Shown here piece by piece: positions 12,001 to 16,810 of a DNA stretch of 64,000 nt; the stretch's first letter is position 1, and every line of letters starts with the position of its first letter. The stretch covers positions 1,971,001 to 2,035,000 of the forward strand of contig NC_015559.1 in the NCBI RefSeq assembly GCF_000214215.1. The letters are read 5' to 3'. The notes beneath the pieces are model-generated. The model saw only the letters and a program-made list of their open reading frames with translations. It was not told the DNA's origin and did not search any database. This DNA is from Marinomonas posidonica IVIA-Po-181. GTDB taxonomy: Bacteria; Pseudomonadota; Gammaproteobacteria; Pseudomonadales; Marinomonadaceae. Both the position numbers and the translations under genes were made by a program.

Positions 12001-14796
12001 ATCAACTTGGTTGGTTTGGATGGTTAAAGTACCATCTTGCGCTAAAACCGTTCCAGTACTGGTCAGATTCTGACTCTTGATATCGATCTGATCCAAGGCT
12101 TCTATGGTGGAACCTGTATTGGTGACGTTGCCTTCGGCGTCTAAGGCCAAATCAGTATTGGCGTGAACTAAAGCACCGTTTGTATTGGTCACGTCGCCTG
12201 TGATGTTGAGGCCAAGTTGGTCTGTTGAATAGACTTTTCCGTTTGCCGTGCTGTTGGTCAGTTCGGTGGCATTAATAGTGATCCCTTTGCCTGCCAGCGT
12301 GCCTTGGTTATCCACTTGATTCGTCTCAATGTTGAGCGCTTCATTTTGCGCAAGGATCGTCCCTGAACTGGTCAAGTTCTGACTCTTAATATCAACCTGA
12401 TTCAAGGCTTCAATGGTGGAGTCAGTATTGGTCAATTCACCCGAGGCGGTGTCATCACCTGCATCCAATGTTAATCCGGTGTTCGCGTGAAGTAACGCAC
12501 CGTCTGCATTCGTCACGTTTCCAGCGATGTTGAGATCAAGCTTGTCGGTTGAATAGAGTTTTCCGTTTGCTGTGCTGTTGGTCAGAGCATTGGCGTTAAC
12601 AATGATGCCTTTGCCAGCTAAGGTGCCTTGGTTAGTAACTTGATTGGTATCTATTGTTAAGCTTCCATCTTGCGCTAAGACGGTACCGGAACTGGTGACA
12701 TTTTCCACTGTGATGTCGATCTCATTGAGCGCTTCAATGGTGCTGTCAGTATTCGTGAGGTTGCCTTCGGCGTCTAACGTTAACGTTGAATCGGCATGAA
12801 CTAAGGCACTGTCTTCGTTAATGAGGGTACCTTCAACATTTAGTATTACGGCATCGGTTGAGTAAATCTTACCGCTTGCCGTGCTGTTGCTCAGTCCTGT
12901 CGCATCAATGGTGATGCCTTTGCCTGCCAGCGCGCCTTGGTTAACCAGATCGCCACTATTGATCGTCAAGGCTCCGCTTTGAGCGAGAATAGTGCCGGAA
13001 GAAGTGAGGTCTTGACCTGTAATATTGACCTGACTCAAGGCTTCAATGGTGGCATCTGTATTGGTTAAATTACCTTCGACCTCCAAGATCAGATCGGTGT
13101 CCGCATGAACTAACGCTCCGTCTTGGTTAGTAATATTACCTAAAATGGTTAGATCGAGTTTATCCGTTGAGTAGATTTTCCCGTTTGCAGTACTGTTAGT
13201 CAGTTCGGTGGCATTAATCGTGATGCCTTTGCCCGCTAAGATGCCTTGGTTATCCACTTGCCCTGTCGTGAGAATCAAGGCGTCGTTTTGTGTTGAGAGG
13301 CTCCCCGTATTGATGAGGCTTTGTGCTTCGATGTTCAATGTCTCTAAGGACTCAATGGCCCCGGTGAGGTTGGTCAGTTGCCCTTGTGCTGTTATGGTTA
13401 ATTGATCATCGGACGCGACGGTAGCGCCATCCTGATTGGTTAGGTCCCCCGTGGTGGTGAGCGTCAATTGATCCACAGCAAAAATCTGGCTGCTTTCCCC
13501 AGTATTGTTTAGGGTGCTGGTGTCGACCTTAAGTGTCTTCCCTGCGACTGTGCCTTGGTTCTCAAAATGGTGGCTGGTTAGGCCCACGTCTCCGTTTTGA
13601 CTAAGCAGTTTGGCACCATCAAGATTCTGTAAGGTTTGTGTTTTCAGAGCCATCGCACTGGTGGCTTGGATGGAGGCATCCGCCCCCTTGTTAGTCATTT
13701 CTTCTGTACTGTCTATGGTGAGGCGGTTGGCCAGAATGGCCCCTGTGTTCTCGATGTTATTGGCCTGAATCCTAACCGCATCAGCACTTAAGGTGGCACT
13801 GTGAACAAGGTTGCCTTGGGTATCCAACACCATGTCGTCGACGGCTTTGACTTCACCGCCCAAATTGACCCCTAAACCTTTTTCGGTACCAATCAAGCGA
13901 ATGCGGTTGGCGTACATGCCGCCAATGGCCGCCACATCCAACGCGAATTCTTCCCGTTCCCCACTGGATCGAGCGGTGACGGACTTGTCTTGATAGTTAA
14001 TGCGGTTGTCACCGGTAATGATGGTGACGTTATCGGCCCAGAGTTTGGCATTGAGTTTGACACTGCGCGCCAAGATATCCAATTCGTCGGTGTTGGTATC
14101 GTTTAGCCCCTGGCCGGTAATGGCGATGTCGCCACGGGACACATCAAAGCCCGACAAGCCACCCGCACCATCAAACAAGGCTTGCCCTGTGGTCAAGGTG
14201 CCACGGGTAGTATTGATGAAACCACAGCCATTACAGGTGATGCCATTTTGGTTGGCGATGATCAGCTCTGCGGACTTCCCTGCGATTTCCATGTAGCCGT
14301 TCAAGGCACTGCGACTGTTGCCGGTCACTTCATTGAGAATGATGCTGGCGCTCTTGCCCCCTAAACGGGCATTGCCGTCTATGTAACCAGCGAGTTCGGT
14401 TTTGGCGATGTCGGTGGCGTTGTTAAAGATCAGGCCTTTGCTTTCGACATTGAGTGTTTCATATTCGTTACGAGACACGCCTTTTGAAGAAGGCGCATTG
14501 ATGTTGACGATTGGAATGCCGCTGGCTGAAGTATCAAATGCTGGTGCATGTGCGCTGTTTGAGGCAGCAGTCGCACCCTGTGCCAACAAGACACCAGGCG
14601 CAGACAAGTACGCCGACAACATAATCTGAGCGATGTATTTTTGGTTTCGTCGGCAAGGCGACAAGAGTGAAACATGAGAAGAGGATGAAACAAGCTTTAG
14701 GGGCTGTATTTTATAAGAAGCACGGCGAACAGGCTTTTTTGGCCATGGAACAATGTCAGAAATGCAATGTTTGATGACTCGCAGTAATGTCAACAT
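1..14796 (-). CDS. Giant two-partner-secretion exoprotein (FhaB/CdiA-type TpsA), 3' end outside window
   Basis: A frame of 4,932 codons starts at ATG 14796, preceded by the ribosome site AAGGAAGAG 7 bases upstream. I see no stop in the stretches I read through to base 1, so the C-terminus lies off the left edge. Visible order: basic N-terminal extension and hydrophobic export segment (to about residue 75); TPS secretion domain with NQNGITCNGCG at residues 182-192; about 22 beta-helix repeats of 103 residues (about 443-2833); nine 17-residue repeats (about 3160-3313); a conserved FHA linker with TNPLFTNYK and SSDYL near 3389-3405; FHA-2-like haemagglutinin repeats (about 3510-4600); and a pre-toxin-like zone containing HEVLE at 4758. 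Family knowledge: such proteins are exported by the cognate TpsB and act in adhesion or contact-dependent inhibition. Toxin type cannot be judged here. The transporter gene is 69 bases upstream on the same strand. Confidence 0.93.
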   Translation of the reverse strand, partial: MLTLLRVIKHCISDIVPWPKKPVRRASYKIQPLKLVSSSSHVSLLSPCRRNQKYIAQIMLSAYLSAPGVLLAQGATAASNSAHAPAFDTSASGIPIVNINAPSSKGVSRNEYETLNVESKGLIFNNATDIAKTELAGYIDGNARLGGKSASIILNEVTGNSRSALNGYMEIAGKSAELIIANQNGITCNGCGFINTTRGTLTTGQALFDGAGGLSGFDVSRGDIAITGQGLNDTNTDELDILARSVKLNAKLWADNVTIITGDNRINYQDKSVTARSSGEREEFALDVAAIGGMYANRIRLIGTEKGLGVNLGGEVKAVDDMVLDTQGNLVHSATLSADAVRIQANNIENTGAILANRLTIDSTEEMTNKGADASIQATSAMALKTQTLQNLDGAKLLSQNGDVGLTSHHFENQGTVAGKTLKVDTSTLNNTGESSQIFAVDQLTLTTTGDLTNQDGATVASDDQLTITAQGQLTNLTGAIESLETLNIEAQSLINTGSLSTQNDALILTTGQVDNQGILAGKGITINATELTNSTANGKIYSTDKLDLTILGNITNQDGALVHADTDLILEVEGNLTNTDATIEALSQVNITGQDLTSSGTILAQSGALTINSGDLVNQGALAGKGITIDATGLSNSTASGKIYSTDAVILNVEGTLINEDSALVHADSTLTLDAEGNLTNTDSTIEALNEIDITVENVTSSGTVLAQDGSLTIDTNQVTNQGTLAGKGIIVNANALTNSTANGKLYSTDKLDLNIAGNVTNADGALLHANTGLTLDAGDDTASGELTNTDSTIEALNQVDIKSQNLTSSGTILAQNEALNIETNQVDNQGTLAGKGITINATELTNSTANGKVYSTDQLGLNITGDVTNTNGALVHANTDLALDAEGNVTNTGSTIEALDQIDIKSQNLTSTGTVLAQDGTLTIQTNQVDNQGTLAGKGITIDATGLSNSTANGKVYSTDKLDLTILGNITNQDGALLHANTGLTLDAGDDTASGELTNTDSTIEALSQVNIKSQNLTSSGTILAQNEALNIETNQVTNQGTLAGKGITIDATGLSNSTANGKVYSTDQLGLNITGDVTNTNGALVHANTDLALDAEGNVTNTGSTIEALDQIDIKSQNLTSTGTVLAQDGTLTIQTNQVNNQGTLAGKGIIVNANALTNSTANGKIYSTDAVDLNIQGNITNQDSALVHADSTLMLDADGNLTNTDSTIEALNEIDITAENVTSSGTVLAQDGALTIQTNQVDNQGTLAGKGITINATELTNRTASGKVYSTDKLDLNITGDVTNTNGALVHANTDLALDAEGNVTNTGSTIEALDQIDIKSQNLTSTGTVLAQDGTLTIQTNQVNNQGTLAGKGIIVNANALTNSTANGKIYSTDAVDLNIQGNITNQDSALVHADSTLMLDADGNLTNTDSTIEALNEIDITAENVTSSGTVLAQDGALTIQTNQVDNQGTLAGKGITINATELTNRTASGKVYSTDKLDLNITGDVTNTNGALVHANTDLALDAEGNVTNTGSTIEALSQVDIKSQNLTSSGTILAQNKALNIETNQVTNQGTLAGKGITIDATGLTNRTANGKLYSTDKLDFNITGDMTNADGALVHADSSMTLDADGNLINTDSTIEALNEIDITAENVTSSGTVLAQDGALTIQTNQVDNQGTLAGKGITINATELTNRTASGKIYSTDAVGLNIQGNITNQDSALVHADSTLMLDADGNLTNTDSTIEALNEIDITAENVTSSGTVLAQDGALTIQTNQVDNQGTLAGKGITINAMELSNSTANGKVYSTKNLDLNIAGNVTNTGGALLHANTGLTLDAGDDTASGELTNTDATIEALNQVDIKSQNLTSSGTILAQNEALNIETNQVDNQGTLAGKGITINATELTNRTASGKIYSTDAVDLNIQGNITNQDSALVHADSTLMLDADGNLTNTDSTIEALNEIDITAKNVTSSGTVLAQDGALIIQTNQVDNQGTLAGKGITIDATGLSNSTASGKVYSTDKLDLNITGDVTNTDGALVHADSEMTLDADGNLINTDSTIEALNEIDITAENVTSSGTVLAQDGALTIQTNQVDNQGTLAGKGITINATELTNRTASGKIYSTDAVDLNIQGNITNQDSALVHADSTLMLDADGNLTNTDSTIEALNEIDITAKNVTSSGTVLAQDGALTIQTNQVDNQGTLAGKGITINATELTNSTANGKIYSTDQLDLNITGNVTNADGALVHADSEMTLDADGNLINTDATIEALSQVNIKSQNLTSSGTILAQNESLTIHTNQVTNQGTLAGKGIIVNANALTNSTANGKIYSTDKLDLNITGDVTNADGALVHADSEMTLDADGNLTNTDATIEALSQVDIKSQNLTSSGTILAQNESLTIHTNQVTNQGTLAGKGIIVNANALTNSTANGKIYSTDQLDLNIIGDVTNTGGALLHANTGLTLDAGDDTASGELTNTDATIEALNQVDIKSQNLTSSGTVLAQDGALTIQTNQVDNQGTLAGKGITVNATELTNSTANGKIYSTDQLDLNITGNVTNADGALVHADSEMTLDADGNLINTDATIEALSQVNIKSQNLTSSGTILAQNESLTIHTNQVTNQGTLAGKGITIDATGLSNSTASGKIYSTDKLDLNIIGDVTNADGALVHADSEMTLDADGNLTNTDATIEALSQVDIKSQNLTSSGTILAQNKALNIETNQVDNQGTLAGKGITIDATGLSNSTASGKVYSTDKLDLNITGDVANKEGALIHAGTQLTFDVEGNLTNSNSDIEAVQGIEVNSHQFVNSGSVLAQNQSLIIETEHLDNKSRLSGHDLEINSASLLNNTASSELLSTNDLTLKIDNDLKNENGASIKANNVLTIDTKGNFYNLDANVESLNDIKIVAQRVSNNANGVLYAKNGTLDIDASSSLSNTGGIAGNNVAIHANALGNKGSNALILGRNDLSIVTNGNINNENGGVLYSFNTGNLKTNSTLLNSSSTIETGGNLIINAKKLLNKKRLFSVKKTVTTKNHNNVSFSAPSGYYDAKRNYTETITNYSVSADSKQGYILSGGNISINAYIDNLYSTISAVGNLNFNSGQVNNVSSVVTNKNVKKGTDYLYRTWKSCKRNWYGKKKCKRKYETKTRGYNKTVNNTKTLASATFTAGGKITGKAGNVSNVGSVDEIITASIDDSDSTSIAQTELAASTTKSDDTSLTQTELAASATESGDTTHAQTQLNASTTKSDDTSLTQTELAASATESGDTTHAQTQLNASTTKSDDTSLTQTELNASTTELDGTSIAQAKLNASTTESDSTSIAQTQLAASTTESDDTSIAQTQLNESMSEERDSGDSASSDKSQPAMADKQDTPSVNKLDLNIIKSRRDEIFKDLSVDEFVQSALFSASENPESGYLVQTNPLFTNYKTFISSDYLLNKMIGDDQGRTGKTASRLGDGYLEQKLVRDQILSYTGYQNLPEQVDIESTYAALMDNALEEYEDLKLSPGVELGYGQIAKLTQPIVWMVEETVQTASGPQQALVPKVYFPNVSDMVLRSDGSLIAANTIDIDVDGDIANSGTMMASVDLSLQGDNITNSGSMSAGSEASLKTTGDIHNSGNLQAGGTLSLVAGGNITSETQSQTINTQSGSFSSTQTLVGETASLQGGNIKLVAGNDISLIGSNLNADDQIFAEAGNNFTLASLEVTDSNKAGSYFSDSSTIHQVSSLSANNLQLNAGNTLTSEGAQLIAQEDLTLSAGNIDLLAAKDTKDSYSFVGRGGNTTETRTHNESITGTDLSAGGTLTLVSQNDIFSKGSTLSGDEGIALAAGGDVVLATETAHNSSYEQVKKKTSSSWGSSKRSTTTTTSESLSNQGTNLASGGNISIASGNDLVLSGSKASADGNVSLQADGDIQLLSAVDQTSNRYQKQKKGTFKVKTKDQGAIKQTAVTSDLISGGNVSLNSGSNITLEGAILAAKNILSIGTEAVTQNAQGQYVNADGEQAGNVNITTQALENSEWSKSSSSFRGVFKDIVKGIAAVVSVGTAGLVHGEIKVGESDATRTDTLTQQSSTLAATDLDLTAQQDLTLIGAQVAVTDTANLTAQNVTIDAAQERSVTTTSHTDQTVSGEAASFSSEKGELTLASLTETDQTERTTTTANTWAGSNLQAGNLNIQATNNVAIIASDVSVQNDAKIEGKNILVGGREDTLDTTHDSITKTKTLTVGVKNAYADIYLAVRALDQAKDAVKDAKAAYKEAKQKVAEGKLPKNDLDFYKANLAVATANVASATTAVVASGAAAAAAAATSAGTGFYATAGVTTQTDTTSTTTSQGQWQGSSIQVGGNTSLTSDNNLNVEGSAIATAGQLALNASNINITAGKNTYTESTESHSEGSSASYSTNSGFSGSVNASKSSSDSQSIQYSNSQLSAGSLVSNSDSLTIEGGNLDAGSIDITTDQLVVTSLQDTSSSSSKSLGGNVGVGGGSVSSVGINASQSAAERAWVAQQSGITGGQVKIKAKDTQLTGAVLASTNAQGEDNGQLTLTTDTLKVSNIEDIDESKNLGISLSGSKNSTSIGANFDGYEKAQTTKATIGLGNVTVGGTDIDEQTAFADLNRDVINSQEITKDVERGGLNANLTVDNNMLTESGRQKIANDFTDTYEHGEDIGRALATVNDKDDLGLLNLGETLANNAKGTQLKNDLLRNPENAEILAGLKSDNEEEYNQAVVALGHLAQDKFGLELSEINLYDGKETTSSSLADTGLVDVKGGVVVDTDSSEAGKMYLDVNGESKTSQIDTLGHEVLETQDFQGKGNGILFSNSEDTQEALGDAFGNQLADRINQAAGGDLDSTGGSDFNQRQVASYSVQQGTNNANKVGNAEVDHRQLYASEILAIKDVSKGYAEQAGITQNNAEKVLGDNLRYYVDKDFQEKAKASGFVPDDSVLEVLAESLEGDDYIANLNDVPVVSDEDSYSNN
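4860..5318 (-). repeat. Nine tandem 51-bp repeats encoding a 17-residue Ser/Thr/Gln-rich segment
   Basis: Units begin at 4860, 4911, 4962, 5013, 5064, 5115, 5166, 5217 and 5268, each exactly 51 bp. The consensus peptide resembles ASTTESDDTSIAQTQLN. Bases 5013-5114 are repeated without change at 5115-5216, a 102-bp higher-order copy. Composition (Ser, Thr, Asp, Gln, no aromatic residues) suggests a flexible linker between the beta-helix shaft and the conserved FHA linker of the exoprotein. Confidence 0.95.
6300..13475 (-). repeat. Tandem 309/324-bp repeats encoding the FHA-1-like beta-helix shaft
   Basis: The same point in the repeat (sequence like TCTGTTGAGTA on the plus strand) recurs at 6614, 6923, 7232, 7556, 7865, 8174, 8483, 8792, 9101, 9425, 9734, 10043, 10352, 10661, 10970, 11279, 11588, 11912, 12221, 12545, 12854 and 13163. 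Seventeen intervals are 309 bp (103 residues) and four are 324 bp (108 residues); all stay in frame. More degenerate units continue to about 6308 and 13472. The longer units carry a five-residue insert around AGDDTASGE. Neighbouring copies are close to identical in places, which suggests recent duplication or gene conversion. Confidence 0.95.
10234..11469 (-). repeat. Near-identical 618-bp direct duplication within the shaft repeats
   Basis: Bases 10234-10851 and 10852-11469 are two successive copies of a two-unit block (2 x 309 bp). By eye they differ at only a few positions, for example tctgctg near 10511 against tccgctg near 11129. This is the most recent-looking duplication in the array and could collapse or expand in assemblies. 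Confidence 0.85.
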
Positions 14797-14860
14797 AAAT
14801 CTCTTCCTTAAGTTTATACTTTCTTTCAATACAATATGATTTCAGCAACATTAACCACGT

Positions 14861-14880
14861 TCTGCTCAAAATTGAGCAGA
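14861..14880. other. Inverted repeat spanning the tpsB stop codon
   Basis: TCTGCTCAA-AA-TTGAGCAGA forms nine-base arms around two central bases and covers the transporter stop codon at 14866-14868. It lies in the 69-bp gap before the exoprotein gene. No T-run follows on the minus strand, so it is not an obvious terminator. A role in mRNA processing or attenuation between the two genes is only a guess. Confidence 0.4.
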
Positions 14881-16545
14881 TAACATTGCACTGACTTTAT
14901 AATCATGCGCTTTAGCGTATGGGCCATATTCAATAAAGGGTTCAGAAACAGAGAGGTCATAATTCATGCCCATCGCCTGCCCTTTCAAACCAAAGGTTAA
15001 CCCCATTAAGGTACGACTTGTTTCTTCTTCAGCTCCATCACCGGACACTTGTCCAACATCTAACCCTAAATACGGAGAAAACGAGGATTCCATTATCTTC
15101 AAAGGCAGCGTGACATCATTTTTTAAGCGCCAACCATGTTCTGCACTTAATGATTCATCGCTATCAAACCCTCTGACTGTGTATCGCCCACCGTTTGAAA
15201 ACCAGTCTAAGGAGTAAATGGCCGTGTCCGCATACTGAGCAAACAAACGTCCCGTATAACTCATTGACTGACCAAAGACAGTAAACGGGCTACTTAATGA
15301 AACTGACAATGAGTAGAAACGATAATCTGGCTGAGCAGTCTCTTCATCGCCATCTGGATCCAGCTTATCTGCTCCCAACCAATCCTCTATTCCTTGGTGA
15401 ACATCAAGCGAAAAATCAAAGACATTCCGACCAATAAAGTGACGATAACCCAACCCCAAGCTCAATTCTGTCAGGTTACGTCGTTGGGCCTCAATCTCAG
15501 CATCCTCAATATAACTTCGCCTTAGTCTGGTTTTTAACGCACTGTTTAAGGTTAGCTTCACCTTATTATTGCGCAGCACAACATAGTCAAGACTTAACTT
15601 ATCGTCCCGACTGTTACCACTTAACTCAAAGCTTCTAACACTGCCTTCAGTGATTTGTCGGTAATCTGAACGACTGTTTGAATAACCAAAAAGCCCATAA
15701 CCTAAAGGCACAGTCCAAGAAAAAGACTGGCTATTCGATTCACCCATCGCTCCCTCTTTTGCAGCCGACATAGACACAGTGAAAGCGTCCTGCGCACCGA
15801 TAAAATTATCAATTGTGGTGTTGATCGACAGTGGATATCTTCCGGTAGACACACTGCCACTGTCGTCTACCGACGCATTCATCGACCAAGGTTTTGTCTG
15901 CTTTAACTCTGCCACTAAAATACTGGCGTTTGGATAAGTACCAGGTTGAATTTTAAATTCCACTTCTTGTGATTGGAGACGACTCAACTGCTCAACCGCT
16001 TGCTCCATATCGCGTAAATTCAGTACCTTGCCTTCCTCTATGGGCAAAGCATTTTGCCAAAAGAAGCGGTAATTCTCTGGAAACACAATCCGCTCAACAA
16101 CCCCCTCTTGAATCGTCACACTGACCGTATGAGAAGCAATATTCTGTTCTGGCAACACCGCCCTGGATGTCACATACCCTTCAGCCAACAACTTTTGATT
16201 AATCAGTCGGACATAAGCTTTTAAGGTCTGAAAACCAACGCATTCGCCTAGATACTGTTCACCCTGAGCTAATGCCCAATCGGATAGCAAGCCATCAATA
16301 TTTAAATGATCAATAACAAAACACACTTCCTCTTCCGTTGGCTGCGGCAAACTTTGTACTTGAGGTAGCTGTATAGGAGGGGTCGCTTCTTTTAAACTTT
16401 TATCAAATGCTTCTTCAGTGGCTTTATCACGAAGCCGCCAATCAGTTTGATTACGAAGGGATTCTTCTTGTGCAGAAAGGGAAAGGTTAGATAGACAAAC
16501 AAAATACAATGCCGTTAACCCAGTAATAAAAGTCCGTTTTTGCAC
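14866..16545 (-). CDS. Two-partner-secretion outer-membrane transporter (ShlB/FhaC/CdiB family TpsB)
   Basis: The 559-residue protein begins with a typical signal peptide (cleaved near residue 26, LSLSAQ). Two POTRA domains follow (about 70-145 and 150-215), then a 16-strand beta-barrel with the Omp85 L6-type motif TVRGF near residue 458, and it ends in phenylalanine as expected for a BAM substrate. The role inferred from the family is to recognise the TPS domain of the adjacent exoprotein in the periplasm and thread it across the outer membrane. The start codon is GTG at 16545, chosen because it gives a clean signal peptide. The ribosome site is weak (GGGA in a repeat-rich leader), so translation may be limited. 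Length is normal for the family. Confidence 0.95.
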   Translation of the reverse strand: MQKRTFITGLTALYFVCLSNLSLSAQEESLRNQTDWRLRDKATEEAFDKSLKEATPPIQLPQVQSLPQPTEEEVCFVIDHLNIDGLLSDWALAQGEQYLGECVGFQTLKAYVRLINQKLLAEGYVTSRAVLPEQNIASHTVSVTIQEGVVERIVFPENYRFFWQNALPIEEGKVLNLRDMEQAVEQLSRLQSQEVEFKIQPGTYPNASILVAELKQTKPWSMNASVDDSGSVSTGRYPLSINTTIDNFIGAQDAFTVSMSAAKEGAMGESNSQSFSWTVPLGYGLFGYSNSRSDYRQITEGSVRSFELSGNSRDDKLSLDYVVLRNNKVKLTLNSALKTRLRRSYIEDAEIEAQRRNLTELSLGLGYRHFIGRNVFDFSLDVHQGIEDWLGADKLDPDGDEETAQPDYRFYSLSVSLSSPFTVFGQSMSYTGRLFAQYADTAIYSLDWFSNGGRYTVRGFDSDESLSAEHGWRLKNDVTLPLKIMESSFSPYLGLDVGQVSGDGAEEETSRTLMGLTFGLKGQAMGMNYDLSVSEPFIEYGPYAKAHDYKVSAMLSAQF

Positions 16546-16610
16546 CTAAAATCCCACTTAATTCACCTAAACTCACTTAATTACACTTAAACACACTTAA
16601 GCGCACTTTG
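16543..16610 (-). promoter_or_regulatory. Helically phased TTAAGTG-like heptamer series upstream of tpsB
   Basis: On the plus strand CACCTAA or CACTTAA (last copy CACTTT) begins at 16543, 16555, 16564, 16574, 16584, 16594 and 16604. Spacing is mostly 9-10 bases, about one DNA turn. On the coding strand these read TTAAGTG or TTAGGTG. The copy at 16543 overlaps the GTG start itself. Such phasing suits cooperative protein binding on one DNA face or an unusual leader RNA, but no known regulator site was recognised. Confidence 0.6.
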
Positions 16611-16750
16611 ATTTACTTTATTTTACACAAAACAAGAAAGAGAACAATTCATATTCATTTGTTTTTACCAAATGAAAGAAGTTGAAACAGTGAAAATAAA
16701 ATAATTACTTTAAAAACAAAAATTTAAGCTAGTAAAAATATCAGCAAAAA

Positions 16751-16784
16751 AAAAGCCAACCCTCTAATGAGAGTTGGCTTTTTC
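16751..16784 (-). terminator. Rho-independent terminator after the coiled-coil lipoprotein gene
   Basis: AGCCAA and TTGGCT, extended by CTCT and AGAG, pair across a short AATG loop with a two-base bulge. On the minus strand the stem is followed by a run of nine T. It ends transcription from the lipoprotein gene and isolates the two-partner-secretion locus. The plus strand also has five T after the stem, so it may work in both directions. Confidence 0.85.
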
Positions 16785-16810
16785 TTAAACTAGCTAGTTA
16801 CTTATTCGCG

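Noticed and set aside
400..14693. Many open frames of 60-146 codons antisense or out of frame to the exoprotein gene, several nearly identical at 618-bp spacing
   Set aside because: They recur only because the coding repeats recur; none has a ribosome site or a recognisable family, and the minus-strand frame explains the region.
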